DNA from: Paracamarosporium sp. OC-R06-R3
Lineage: Eukaryota; Ascomycota; Dothideomycetes; Pleosporales; Didymosphaeriaceae
Direction of reading: 5' to 3'
DNA: 64,000 nucleotides
Assembly: GCA_019828545.1 (NCBI GenBank)
Contig: JACVRA010000044.1
Coordinates: forward strand, 496,001 to 560,000
Part shown: piece after piece, positions 31,982 to 44,900 of the stretch
How positions within the stretch are numbered: the first letter of the stretch is position 1
Layout: each line of letters opens with the position of its first letter
Notes under the pieces: model-generated
What the model saw: only the letters and a program-made list of their open reading frames with translations
Databases searched by the model: none
What the model was told of the DNA's origin: nothing
Position numbers and translations under genes: made by a program

Positions 31982-33144
31982 ATTGGTTGCAAAATCAGCA
32001 GTAGGCGCTGTTCCGCGCATCCTCGCAATCCATCAGGCAGTCAATCCCTTCGTGTTCTAACCTACTCGTATTATCTTCTTAAGTAAAGCCGGAGTTTTTT
32101 GGTGGGCTAGTTTATCAAGAGACCTAAACTGACTCTTTAGGAAACCCTCCGTATAGCGGATGTATACTCTAAGATTTTAGCTTCTGGAGAGGCTAATATT
32201 CTGGAGAAATTTGCACATATTGATAACTTGACACTGACACGCTGGAATGATTGATGCACGTTTTTATGATTTGATTTTGATTTCAATGTAGTACAAAAAC
32301 TGAGACAACTACTTGATTTATAGGCCTACGGAGATTGGAGGTTGAGGTTATGCTATATCAGCGCCATCCTCAGGCTCCCCTTTGGGTGTACAATAAGCAG
32401 CGTGGTGTTTTCTTAGAACTGAGACTGTGGTTCATGATGATAGTCCTTGGAGCATAAGTCGCAGTACTAGGGGTGGTGCAGGTCGCAGGTCGCAGGTTAC
32501 AGGTCGCAATTCGTAGGTCGCAGTGCGATGAGCGACGGAGTTTCCGCTGTGGATCGTCCTTTCGAAGATTAAACCTTGCAACGGATAAAAGTGGTGGAAG
32601 AGGTGAAAGAATATTGGTCGCAGCGTCGAAAAAGCGACCTTTCCACCTGAAATCGCAGGCGCGTTGAACCCAGGAGCTGAAATCTCAGGTTCGATGATGG
32701 CAGAAGCAGGCAAGTGCATGTTCGGTGACCCTTTGATTGGTCAGCGCTGCGCTTCAGGCAAGGCTTGCCAGAAAAACAATCGGTTGCACCGCATACCCTG
32801 TACCACACATTCACCACGTGCATAATGGGAGGCTCACGCTTAGCAGAGCCGACCATAATTCACTTTATGTTTGAAATGACTTGGTTCGTTCATTGCTTCT
32901 ACTATTCATCCGCTCCGAACCACAACCTTTTTGGACCTCAAAAACCCAACATGAGATTTCTAAATTGCGAGGCTTTCACTATGCAACGACAAAACCAACA
33001 TGGAATAAAAAAACCACCAGTCTAGAAGCGACACACAAACTTATCAGTCCCGAAACCGTACCATCACGAAGCCGTCTTCACGGCGCCACTAAGAAAAGTC
33101 CACACATTCGTTTCCCATGCCACCAAATTCCACTTGATCTGACT
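31982..33144. other. Intergenic
   Basis: No gene supported. Contains a small tandem repeat at 32479-32523. Confidence 0.5.
32479..32523 (+). repeat. Short tandem repeat, AGGTCGC-type unit
   Basis: Five to six imperfect copies of a 7-8 base unit close to AGGTCGC in about 45 bases. Confidence 0.7.
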
Positions 33145-34463
33145 TCAACGTTGGGTCCAAGTAGGAGCTACGGACACTCTTCGAATTACTTGATCACTCT
33201 TTTCTCGGGTAACGACATAAGCTCGCTCAGGCGCCGCGAGCAGGTTATGTCCATGTTCGAACTGAGAAACATAGGATGATGATGATGACGGCGGTGGCGG
33301 CTGTGTCGTGCTGCTGCTGGCATGTGTTACTGATGTATCTCCATGGACTGACCGGCTGTCACTACGAATGGCTTCGGAATTCCCACCTCCCTCGCCGGGT
33401 GCATGGCCATTTTGCCCTACTCCAGTCAAAAGAATTTCGCCCTGAGCTCCAATGCCGTTTCCCAGTGCAGGCCCAGATACCACCCTGCCTTCTTCCGCTC
33501 TATGCATCTGGTCGAAAAGAGACAGGACCCTCGGTAGTAGGATTCTGTTATCACGTCGCCGCTTGTGGTCAAACCAATATGCAATGAGTGCTCCGAAGAT
33601 TGCACATCCGATCGGCACCCCAACTTCCACTCCGGTAGATGCTCGCTTTTGTAATATCCTCAATGTTGGTTCCAGGACCCTCGAGCTGAACGACGGGGAC
33701 TCGAATGTCTAGTGACGCCGGTCAGTACCTAAACACCCACCACTTTCCCTGTACGTACCATAATATCCCAAAAGGTTCGAAGAAGACAGTATAGAGCCGA
33801 GCATACCATGACACCAAGTTTCAACCAGGCTGTGCGCAATCGCATCGCTACTATCGTGGCTATGAGGGTGGACTGGATGTAGCCTTGGTGATCCCCAAAT
33901 AGTGGCTGCATCTGTAGGCTATACGTCCATACCACAATACCAACGATACCGGTCAGCATATCGATGATGGCTTTGTTATGAATAACGTTGATTCCTGTCA
34001 ATGATACCAGTATAGCCATGGAAATTACGATGCAACCTCCCAAAAGCAGGTTCAGGCAAGCTGCGCCCGGAAGTACCCACCATCTCTGATCGACGGTTGC
34101 GAGTGTGATCAAGTCGACGATGATCAAAATCTGCAGCGCATTGAGCATGTGGTGGTACGGAATCAGGCTTTGTATCAGAAAGACCGTCGCTATAATGTTG
34201 GCACCGGCGAAGAGGACGCCAGCTGTGTGAAGAGCGAGAGCTGCGTCGCCTACTCCGCTCCACAAAGCCATCGCCAAAAACAACAATAGCACCTTGATGA
34301 AGTGGTTTACGACGCACCCCATTATTGATAGTGTGTTGGAGGGTTGTTGGATGAACAATGGCGCGCGGCTCCATGCTGCCACCTCGAGCATTATGACAAG
34401 TAACACAAGGACGAACATGGCGTAGGCTATCGTTGACAGCCCCTCGAGGGGCTCGAAGACCAT
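33145..34463 (-). CDS. Multi-pass membrane protein
   Basis: Two exons, 33759-34463 and 33145-33708, joined by a 50-nt intron (GTACGT to TAG), give 422 residues. Exon 1 holds about seven hydrophobic segments (for example IAYAMFVLVLLVIMLEV, AGVLFAGANIIATVFLIQ, LLLGGCIVISMAILVSL). Exon 2 adds another helix (GVPIGCAIFGALIAYWF) followed by HKRRR and a roughly 140-residue hydrophilic tail with a Pro/Ser run encoded by trinucleotide repeats near 33270. The layout of about eight helices with a long Ser-rich tail could be a receptor or transporter. I do not recognise a family signature and assign no function. ATG 34463 is the first in frame. Confidence 0.75.
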
Positions 34464-35802
34464 GAAGACTTTCTTCTTTCTGATGGTTTTGCGTGTTTAA
34501 GTTGAGCGGCTAAGCACCCCAGCTCTTCGTCTGAACACTTGTGAGCCGCTACCTGCAATGGACGCGTCGAGACAATGATAACGATACTATCTTGTTAGTC
34601 ACCGTATGTATCACCTCCTTACTCACCATTCATGTGTATACAGGCGTGTGTAACGAGCGATTAGGTTACCGCAAAGAAATACAGGCACCGGGTGGTGCAC
34701 GCCAACAGTTTGGAAGGATGATACGTCTTAGGCAAAGTCGCTTGGGGTCAACGCTTGACCCTAACACTCACGAATGAAGCCGTCGCGCTTCCGCGGAGGT
34801 GGCTGTGGGCTCGGAGCCAATTGAGTCTATGCGTCGTCTCTCGAGTTTTACACCTAGGCACGCTGCTAGCGTTGCAGCCAGCTCATGCGATGGCCATTCA
34901 CGGCTCGATCGACGCTTAGTTGTTCGCCTCCCTGATGTTCGACACGTCTCGAGCCCTCGTTTAGAGCTTTACGAGGATTTTTGACATGGAGATCCCTGGA
35001 GTTCAGTCGTCTGAGGCATACTGCGGCTTTTGCAGACGCAATGTGACTATGTCCGTGACGACTGCCAATCCAATCCTCCCATCGTATTGGTCACTGTTGA
35101 GTGGATCCACCGTAGAATATCCTCATATCACTGGCAGGCTTACCTTTTATACGACGGCACAGATTGCTGGATGCCACGATGTCATGCTCACAAGGAGCAC
35201 AGGCGCTCTGGAGGCGTTGGTTAGTCTCGTATTCGAACTCGAGCTGACACAGCCTTGGTACGCCTCTTAATTGAAAGCCTCGACTTCTTCACCGCTCCCG
35301 CCGCTCACCAAGTATCTCTCGCAATATACCAGCTTATGACCCCTCTCGCTCAAAGACGGTTCAAGTATGGTTGGTAACAGGAACAACATTCGGTGCGCTA
35401 TAGGCATTAAATGAACATAGCCATATAGGGCGCAGAACACTTCTCTGCAGCATCATCTCATTACTCGTTCGGAAAAGCGCTCGTTTAGGTCGTGCTCTTA
35501 CATATGGATCGGCACACGCGTGCATATCAGGGCGACGGGAAGGCTTCGACCAATAGCATCAGCCCAAGTCCATGTCTTGTGAACGCCATGCTCTAGTGTG
35601 TCCAGCCGCATTTTCCCGCTTGCTCCTGATGCCCCCGACCTTGTTCAGCACTACTGCGTCCGTTTCGCCAAGAACTCCACCTGTGCCTCCAGCCGAGTGA
35701 ACACGGCTACCTTGTGTCCCAAGCAACCGCAAACTGCGCACAACAACGACTGCACTACACTTCTCAATTGAGACAAATGTTCTGGTCATAGACCCTGGAA
35801 AC
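34464..35802. other. Intergenic
   Basis: No gene supported. Short ORFs at 34985-35270 are cysteine-containing, but I cannot connect them to a family or to the next gene. Confidence 0.4.
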
Positions 35803-37760
35803 ATGTCGCCAGATATACCAAGCTCTGTCCCACTGAAGCGTGGAGCTCCGGCCTGTCTCACCCACGGAGACAGCAAGGATAGCAGCGCTTCAACTAAACA
35901 TATCTGCTCTTGTGTGCCACAGAAGTATTCTATGAACCATCTTGCTTGCCCCTTCGCAAAAAAGGACCCGAACCTGGCTTTCCGAACGTGTTGGACTGGA
36001 TGGCCTACGATGGCTCGTCTCAAGTGAGTACATAATGTGCGTCGATGCTGTCGGGCTAATAGACTTCAGGGAGCATTTACAGCGCAGACATCGACCATCA
36101 GTTTCCCGTCACGAGTATTTCACATTTTCGGATACACATGCAAAGACAACAGGACAGCAGGGGTACGAACGCGAGCGGATTGATAAATGGCTCTCAGCAG
36201 AGGTATCGAGAAAGCTGAGCGAGCGCACCAAGAATTATGAAAGTCCTATAGAAGCTTGGAGGCAGACTTTTCGTCTCATATTTCCTGAGACAGTCGAAGA
36301 AGAGATACCAGCACCATGTCAGTCAACAACACATTTGGGAAACCAGACACTAATGTCCTTCAGATTATGAGAATAGCACCCATTCAAATGACCTGCATCA
36401 GTTTGTTGACCTGATACGACGCCGACTCCCGGACTGGTTCCGTGACAAAAAAACGTTTGGAGAATTGTGGACATGGCAGGACATGGAGGGATCATTGATG
36501 GGCTTCATCAACGATATTATGGAGGAATATCTTGCTGGTCATGAACCGAGACGTGAAAGCTCATTGAAACGTTCCGAAAACAATGAGATGGATGGATCAC
36601 CGAAACTTCCAATTCCGAATACAAGCCTATATGATCCAAATGCGAACATAGGCAACTTGAATGGAGCATGGCACATATCAAACCCAGTCTCAATCCTTCC
36701 ATATGAACAAAGCGAGGATCGTGTCGTGACACCACTCGACTACTTTAGCGATTGGGGCTCATGTGAAACACTCGGAGATACAATTGTCGACACAGAATCT
36801 TCACTATACCGACCAAATGGTAACTCGATGCAAAGCGCTCCTACCAACCACGGCATGCTAGACTGGCCGCTCATGGATTGTTCGAATCATGAACAGCTGA
36901 TTCTTCCGGCCCGTAACAAGAGTACACTATCTGTTACTGGTAGCGCTGAGCCCGTCGCTACACTTCCAACACTTCAAGGAAGCCATCTTGTTGCTTATGA
37001 CGTAAGGAAAGACCATGAAGCGAGCACAACCAAATCTGGGTTCTTCTGCACATCTTGTGCAGAACTAGGGATCGAAAAGAGAATCAAGACAAAGCAAGAC
37101 TGGAAGCGGCATGAGGAAGATTTTCACTCGAATAGCGGACTAGAGTGGTCTTGCCAGATCTGTAACGATATATTCTCTCGTGGCGTGGATTTCAAGCAAC
37201 ACCTCAAGCGCGCACACGGCACAACTCAAAAACGATATAAAATGACTGAGAGGGGTAGAATCTACGGGTGTGGATTCAAAAGTTGTTCTAAACGTCTTGA
37301 TACTTGGAAAGACCGCTGTAACCATGTTGCCGAGTGCATGAAGTCAGAAGACATCAGCGAATGGAGTTACTCACGTACTATAAGAAATATGCTTAAGCAC
37401 CGCGACGTTCGCCCAGCATGGAAAACGTTGAGTGACGGAAAGCAAGGGCCTTTTGAATGGAATATCGAGACTACTTACCTGATGAGGACTGAGCTACTGC
37501 GGCTGAGTTTCCCGGATCCTCTCGAATCTTTCTTACAACGTCTTCTAGCGATGCGAATTCCGACAAGCACTGAGCCCGGAGGGATGATGGCTTTTGCAGC
37601 GACCAATACTTTGCCGAGCGATCATGATATGGCGCCGTGTTATGACATGCCAGCTGAGCTCTTTTATGTCCCGCCATCCACTTCGAATTTCAGTGATTGT
37701 TCGAACCAGTTGTTTCCAATGGGTCTAGAGTATCCACCAGTCTATGACCCTCCGGTGTAA
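35803..37760 (+). CDS. C2H2-type zinc-finger protein, putative transcription factor
   Basis: Three exons, 35803-36023, 36070-36317 and 36364-37760, fit with consistent phases to 621 residues. The N-terminus has HLACPFAKKDPN with C...C and, across the first intron, LKEHLQRRHRP, a degenerate C2H2-like unit common in fungal accessory proteins. Near residues 405-500 lie FFCTSCAELGIEKRIKT-H, WSCQICNDIF-x-H-x-H and YGCGFKSCSKRLDTWKDRCNH. The middle is low complexity and polar. The C-terminus contains a WNIETTYLMRTELLRLSFPD segment. A nuclear DNA-binding role is likely from the fingers; the target is unknown. The upstream promoter side is not resolved. Confidence 0.8.
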
Positions 37761-39107
37761 CACACAAGCGTACGACGCAGGAATACCTGTGACTTAGAAA
37801 AGCTTCTTAAGCGTGAGAAAACCCACTTATACCGAAATGAGTTATCGTCCAGGCAACGTAAGCTCCTCACACACTGTTCTGTCAGGTTACAAGTATACAG
37901 TCTATATATATCCCCATAGAATCTATTGTACGAATTGAAAAGAAAAAAAAGAACCTATCCGAATCACACAATTGGACGTTCTTAGGATTGTATGTGGCAT
38001 AAGGAGTGAATTTTGTATTGAATGTCCATTGTTCTGTTTGACTATTTTCCTATGTTCTTGACAATTCTTCTAGGCAATCTCAACGGTCTGGGCGGAGGCT
38101 ACTGCAAGAACGCCATCCAAGATCTCGGAGGCTGCAGCCTGCCGCAATCATCGTGGATGCTCTTAGAAATCTCCGAGACAGGTACATCTGTCGAGTGTAC
38201 AGGGGTCGCTATCCTACCTGTGTACCTCTCTTAGAATTTTCGGAGTACACGTGCCTCGGCTAGACTCACGCCTTTCTCCGCACCATTGAACTTACAACTT
38301 ACGCCAGAGGATCGCAAATTATCACGTATAAGAGATCCGGATTTGAAACACATATCACTCTGGCAACTGAAGAGTTCAAATTGACAGTTAGAACAGAAGA
38401 GCAGCAGCCCCAGAATGGGGGAGACACATAGAAGACAGGGAACAGCGGGAGCGTTCGAGGCAGCAAGCCAGAGCGCCCCTAGCACCTAAGCCTATATCAA
38501 AGCTCTCGGAGGTGCTGAGGTGGATGCTGGCTATAACAGAGGAAAATGCGTTGTGTCGAGATGGCCGGCGTTGGCATCGGTTTTGACCGTCATATCGGTC
38601 GAGGGCGGACGTGGGGAAAAGAAAGCTGGGGCGCGCAGGGTTCAAGCCGATAGCCGAGTTCTAAGCCAACCACATGTACATGACCTGACTCCTCCTACCG
38701 GTTACTTACAGTACCTCCCGCGCTTTATTTCTGAATCCATGGTACTTGTTGTGGGACAATTGGATCAATTGAGCTTCGTTTCGCTTTTCTCATAAGTGCA
38801 GACTCATCATGAGCTCTATCAGAGCGTTGCGTCGTGCGGACACTCGGTAGGTCACGAGATTTCTTATCTTGCACATGTCACTTTTCGAGCCAATGCACGG
38901 GTTAGAAAATTTACCGACCACAATGTGTATCCTGTTCCAAGTTACTTTAAGATCGTTAAAGTAGGCAGATTGGATCAGAACTGACCGCATTTGGGTGTAT
39001 CCTCTTGGCTACATGCCGAGGTCCCTAAAACGAACCCTGAATAACAACAATATAATAGCGTTGCAATAACCGGGGACTTTACAAGTTCAAAATTGATTGC
39101 TAATGTT
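37761..39107. other. Intergenic
   Basis: No gene supported; only overlapping short ORFs, such as 38231-38645 on the minus strand, with no recognisable motif. Confidence 0.5.
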
Positions 39108-40824
39108 ATGTCTAGTCTTACCAGTCTACGTCCCTTACATCCAACTCATCACGCCACCCTTCGAGCATCTCCTAGCTCTCTCTGTTTCAACTCCTCAGCG
39201 TCTAAGATCTTGTTGGGCACCAGGAACATCAGAGCGCTGAATAGGCAAACTGATGGCCTGAAGAAGTCCTTCCACACGACGGGATTGCTGATGAACGGTG
39301 GCCGATGGTCAGTCCCTAATGAGTGGAACGCGAATGCCTCTAAGGATGAAGTCAAGCTTGAAGGTGGAATGGTTCGCGTGGGCTCTCAGAAGGTGTAAGT
39401 TGCTCATTCGAATACATTTCATGGAAGAAAACAGCTAACAGAGGGGGACAGACCGAATATATGGTTAAGGTTAGTGCTCTCGTTAGCGTAGATCTGAGCT
39501 TGTATTGATGCAGGACTAGGGACAATTGTCAATGCAAGAGCTGCGTTCACGAAGAGACAAGACAGAGGCTTCTTGACACCTTTTCGGTATGCTTGTATTG
39601 CTACAAATAGTCGCACACTTACTAAAATAAATACAGATTCCTGAAGACATATCCATAAAGACCGGTACCGAGTCAGAGACAAATATAGAAGTTACTTGTG
39701 AGCCTTTTCCTTGATCGATCTGTTCCAGCTGATGGCTCACTACTTCGCAGGGAGCGACGGCCATCACAGTAACTTCGACAAACAATTTCTCAGAGAAGCC
39801 GGAGCAGATAGCGAGAGAAGAGCAACGATCCGACAAGGCTATCCAGAAATGCAAGATAATCTACCTCCCAGAAATCGTCCCACCAACAGCTAACCAATCT
39901 CTCTAGTACCACTCTATGGGACAGCTCAATAGCAACCCAAAAGCCGCAAGCCACCTATCGTCAGCCAGAAGCACCCACAACCCCAACATCAGACTCCATC
40001 CCAGACCCCCTCATTAAGGAAGTCCTCTACAAAATCGTATATCCCCCTCCCCTCCAACCCACCAAAACCTAACACACCTCCAGCGCCGCTTCGGCTTCTG
40101 CTACATCACGTCCGTCCCCGCCACCCCAGAAGCTACCGAAGCGCTCCTCTCCCGCATCTCCTTCATCCGGCCGACGCACTACGGCGGCTTCTACGACTTC
40201 ACGGCAGACCTCGCCTCAAAAGACACAGCATACACGAACATCGCGCTGCCCGCGCACACAGACAACACGTACTTCTCGGATCCCGCCGGCCTGCAAGCAT
40301 TCCACCTGCTCTCGCACACCGAGGGCTCAGGCGGCGCGTCGCTCCTGGTCGACGGGTTCCACGCCGCGCAGCAGCTTCTAGTCGAAGATAGAGATGCGTA
40401 TGAGGTACTTGCTACAGTGAACGTGCACGCCCATGCGAGCGGCAACGACGGCATATCCATCCAGCCGTATAAGGGGTTCCCCGTTCTCGAGCACGATGCT
40501 GAGACTGGGACGCTACTCCGCGTCCGCTGGAATGTGAGCGATAGATCTTCAATTGAACTGCCGCTACAAGACGTGCACAAGTGGTATGCTGCGGCGCGCA
40601 AGTTCGACGCTATTTTGAAGAGGAGCGAAAATGAGTATTGGGAGCAGTTGGTGCCGGGGCAGGTGCTGGTGTTTGATAATTGGAGGGTGATGCATGGGAG
40701 GAGTGAGTTCACGGGGAAGAGGAGGATTTGTGGGGCGTATCTGAATAGGGATGATTGGGTGTCGAAGTTCAAGATTATGCATTTTGGGAAGGAGGATGTG
40801 TTGGGGAGGTTGGCGTCTGGGTGA
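39108..40824 (+). CDS. Trimethyllysine dioxygenase (carnitine biosynthesis)
   Basis: The protein starts at ATG 39108 with a Ser/Thr/Arg-rich, mitochondrial-type presequence. Visible exons are 39108-39394, an 18-nt micro-exon 39452-39469 (PNIWL), 39520-39586 (RDNCQCKSCVHEETRQRLL, the zinc-binding N-domain), 39637-39697 and a start at 39763. The junction between about 39780 and 39910 is not resolved. Frames then run TLWDSSIATQKPQA to LYKI at 40038, and 40086-40824. The TauD-type catalytic domain shows LPAHTDNTYFSDP (HxD iron ligands) and FDNWRVMHGRSEFTGKRR with the distal His. GAYLNRDDWVSKFK near the end favours trimethyllysine over gamma-butyrobetaine dioxygenase. It is a 2-oxoglutarate/Fe(II) enzyme for the first step of carnitine synthesis. 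Confidence 0.85.
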
Positions 40825-41034
40825 GGGTGTGCCGAGGAGGTGTAAATAAGGAAGCAAGTTAGAAAGGGTGTAGAAGGGAACGCCTAGTTAACAGAAAATG
40901 GACTGTAAATAAGACGACCGTGCTGATACTGGAAGAAATGTTGATACACCTGACTTGGCCCTTACTTTATGTACAGCTGCCATTGCGTTAACTCAAAGAA
41001 ACATTTGCCTTTCCTTTTCTCGCTCAGATATCCT

Positions 41035-41711
41035 CTACCGTCCCTTCTCCTGCTCCAGCTCCAACTCGGCCTGTCGATAGTACTTCGCCGTGTCCACGCC
41101 GTGGTACGGGTGGTTGACAAAGTTGGGCCACGGGATGACGTGGCTGAAGACGCCCGCATACCGCGAGTTTCGGTGGGCAACGCCCTGCATGTACTCGGTC
41201 AACTCGCTCTTTCCGTACAGCGGCTCCCCCTTCTTGACCTTGTCGACCATCTCGCGCATGTCCATCTCGATCTCGCGACGGTTCTCGCGGGAGCCGTAGA
41301 AGCGGGCCGTGGTCCGGGTGTAGGCGAAAATGAAGGCTCCGGTGAGGCCCACGGCGCACGACATGCGCATGACGGGCGCGAAGCCGCCCTTGCCCACAAA
41401 CGAGGGCGAGACCTTCTCCCAGTAGAGCATGAGGCCGGGGGAGAGGGCGCCGACGGCGGCTCCGGCGAGCCAGTCGGAGGGGCGGGTGTATCTTATGACG
41501 CGGGAGAAGTGCCTTTGCAGGTGGTTAGTGCTTCTTTCTGTCTTCGCGGGCGCAGGGAGCGTACGGGTCATTGTCGATGAGCTGCTCAAGGTTAGCTGTG
41601 TTCGGTCCATTGCGGGCGTTCGGGGCGCCAATGGCTTACAGGATACTCTCCCGTGGGGATCTTGTCCGGGATCACGGGCTGGCCGATGGTGGTCTCGGCT
41701 GTGGAAGACAT
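41035..41711 (-). CDS. nuo20.9: NADH:ubiquinone oxidoreductase 20.9-kDa-type subunit
   Basis: Three exons, 41640-41711, a 17-nt micro-exon 41565-41581 (LIDNDP) and 41035-41512, give 188 residues with matching phases. It starts MSSTAETTIGQPVIPDKI, the typical start of the fungal complex I 21-kDa subunit. IRYTRPSDWLAGAAVGALSP and two hydrophobic segments (residues about 50-110) follow, then a charged helix and a C-terminal HVIPWPNFVNHPYHGVDTAKYY segment matching the subunit's C-terminal domain. It acts in the inner mitochondrial membrane as an accessory complex I subunit. It is divergent from the Aquarius gene with about 200 bases between start codons. Confidence 0.92.
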
Positions 41712-41911
41712 GGTGGTGTGGTGAGGGAGGGGAGAGCTGCGCAGTCGTCAATTGGCAGCCATCTGAGGTTCAACGGCGGCGCGTGGCCCGAGCTTTTGGC
41801 GCGTCAATCACCAAACTTCTTGCTTGGCGCATCGCGAGTATGCGACAACAATGAGTGCGCCCGCGAACCCTTGCGCTCTCCCGACCTGACGACCGACCGA
41901 TAAGACGCACC
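41712..41911. promoter_or_regulatory. Divergent promoter region
   Basis: 200 bases between the complex I subunit start (minus) and the Aquarius start (plus). It is GC-rich with GGCGCG-type stretches and no obvious TATA box, as in housekeeping promoters. Shared regulation is inferred from spacing only. Confidence 0.6.
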
Positions 41912-44900
41912 ATGGAGGACCTAAAGGCCGAAGATGCCGCCGCCACGATAGCCGCCTTCAACTCCCACGCCCGCCCGACCATCGCAGACCTCCACGGCGA
42001 CAACCACTTCGCGCAGGTAGCGAAGAAGAACTGGCTGGCGGCCAAGAAGACGCCCAAAGCGCGCCCCGACGTCATCAAGCAAGAGCTGTGGGACGAGCTA
42101 GAAAACGTCGATTTCGCCTACCCGTCGCTTCTGGTCCTCGAGAACCTGCAGCTATTGGAGCGATATCTCTGGCCTGCATTCAGCGACGATGCGTCAAACT
42201 ACCATGCCCTGCTGGTGGCGCTTATGATCAATGTCAAGAGGAGGGAGAATCTGCCGTCGTGGGGTAAGAGTGTCTCCCTGGCATCAAATGCGACGAGAGC
42301 TGTGCTAACATGTAGCGCAGAGCATTTCACCAGCAAGCCCGCCGAGTTCTCGTCCTTCTTCCGCCGCATACTTTCCATGACCGTGGATCGTGCACAGCCT
42401 ATAAAGATCCGGACACAGCTCATATCGTTTGTCATCGGCGCGTTTCAGTCGCTGGACAGTGGCTTGGTACGAAAAGAATGCGCACCTTTGGTCAACATAT
42501 CCATATGGCACAATCTGCACTCGGAAGCAGCGAGGGAGGACCAGTTCCAGCACCACCAGATGCTGCGGAAGGCGTGGCGCGCATCGCACAAGCGCTTCGA
42601 CGCTGCCGACGAAGCGCTACAGGCTAGGCTGCGATTTGAGCGATCATGGCTATACACTTTGATCCTAGACTTTCTAGATCGCCTCTACAACAGCACAAGT
42701 CGGCAGGAAACACAAGACAATCTGGCCTACTGCGAGCGCTTCTTGGAACTCCTCACAGACTTGCAGAGCCAGTTGCCCACCAGGCGATACGTCAACACGC
42801 TGTTACGGGACCTGAACCTGCTTCCGGCCATTCGGTTATCGCCCATGTACACAGATGAGGACCACGGACTGTTCCGGGACCTTTTCAATCTGCTGAATCA
42901 TTTTACGTACTTTCCTATTGAGGACCAAACGGGCAGACAGCTGTCGAAACTGGAGTATGACCAAGAGCATTACGACGTGCTTGCGAAGCTGCAGCGAGTC
43001 GGTGTATCCGCATTCCAGGAGAAACTCCAACTTTTGACGTTGGCCAACTATGGGAGCTTGGGCAACCGAGACGAACTCCAGGGTCATGTTCGCACACTTG
43101 AGGATACTGAGCTTGTGCAACTATGCTCATTGATGGGTCTGCGGACAGAATACCCCAAGTCAACTTTTCTAGTCCTGGATCGGCCATTCTTCACAGAGAC
43201 ATTGTCGTCCCTAGTGGAGTATAGGTCTACCTTCAAAGATATTGTGCGCGAGTTGCCAATCTTGCCCACAGAAGACGTGTTATTCGAGTCGACCTTCCTT
43301 AGGAACGAAGCGTATGACGGATCACGACCACTGGCAATACCCAAGCTCAACCTACAGTATCTCACAATGGGTGACTTCCTGTGGAGGTCGTTCATCTTGT
43401 ACCGAGCCGAGTCTTTCTACGGTATAAGGAAAGATATGGAGGACGTTATCAAGCGTGTCCAGCCTCGCGGCAAAGGCGCCACTACGAAGTTTGGCGGCTT
43501 TTCTCGAATGTCGATACCCATTTCAAATCCGGGCATTGTCGACGTAGCACCTTCAAAAGTAGGCGAGCAACACCCTGCCTACGTACGCGCCGAAATCATT
43601 CTCGATGTCAGCCGTCTCCAACACCCAGTTCGTAAAGAGTGGGAATCGCTGAAGCCTGACGACGTTGTCTTTTTGCTTGCAGCTGAAGGGTCAGACGACC
43701 AACCAATGCGTAACGGCCACAATCGGCACACTGCAGATCATCAAGGCATCCACAAACTGAGATGCGCTGAGGTAGTGCAGATCCAAGACGAAAACGGTCG
43801 CCCCTTACGCGAAAACACCTCTGAGGATGGATTCCGCCGAGTGCGGCAGCGAAGACTGATCGTCAACATCGATGCAAGACAGTATCAGGAGGACATGGAC
43901 CGTGTTGCACAAGGACGGCCCAATGTCTACGAGCAGATCAACCTTGTCGCGCGTCGCCGCGGACGCGAGAACAACTTCCGTCCCATTCTCGAGTCCATTC
44001 GCCGCCTTACGCTCTCAGATATTCCTGCACCTTCCTGGCTTCAGGAAGTCTTCCTAGGCTATGGCGACCCTGCTTCTGCGTCCTACCGACGTTTGCCTAA
44101 CCACCTGCATTCGATAGACTTCCGTGATACCTTCCTCGACTGGCAACACCTGATCGAATCTTGGCCCGGCAAATCAATCGAGCCCCACGACAGTGCAGAA
44201 TCCTCCTTCGGGCCCCCCTACGTCGTCCAGTTCCCCGCATCAGCTGAACCCGAACCGGCAACTGTACGGACATCAAAGAAGAGGCGTCGTGACCAAAGCG
44301 AGGTCGCACAACCTGTGCAGGAGGATGCGTCGCTGCACGTCTCAACATACAAGAAGCCGAACATGGGTCCCTACCCTGCAGATGCGCCCAAGCTGAACAG
44401 CGTCAGGTTTACCCCTGCTCAGATTGAAGCAATTACTTCGGGCACGCAGCCCGGTCTGACTGTCGTGGTCGGCCCACCGGGTACCGGCAAGACGGACGTG
44501 GCAACCCAAATTATCTCTAATATATACCACAACTTCCCGGACCAGCGGACATTACTCATCGCACACAGCAATCAGGCGCTCAATCAGCTCTTCCAGAAGA
44601 TTGTGGCGCTTGACATCGACGAGCGCCACCTCTTGCGTCTAGGGCATGGTGAGGAGGACCTCGAAACGGAGGCAAGCTACAGCAAGCATGGCCGTGTAGA
44701 GTCTTTCCTCGAAAGAGGATCTTACTACCTGTCTGAAGTAGATCGTCTGGCGAAGAATTTTAATGCGCCTGGGGCTCATAGTAGCTCGTGCGAGACTGCA
44801 GATTACTTCAATCTGGTGTATGTGAAGCCAGCATGGACGCAATACTGGGATCAAGCTTCGTCCCCGGATTGCAGTGTTGAACAGATCATCGCTGAGTTCC

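Noticed and set aside
42264..42320. Uninterrupted reading through Aquarius intron 1
   Set aside because: The 57-nt segment is a multiple of three and open, but has full intron signals. Its removal gives the expected family sequence.
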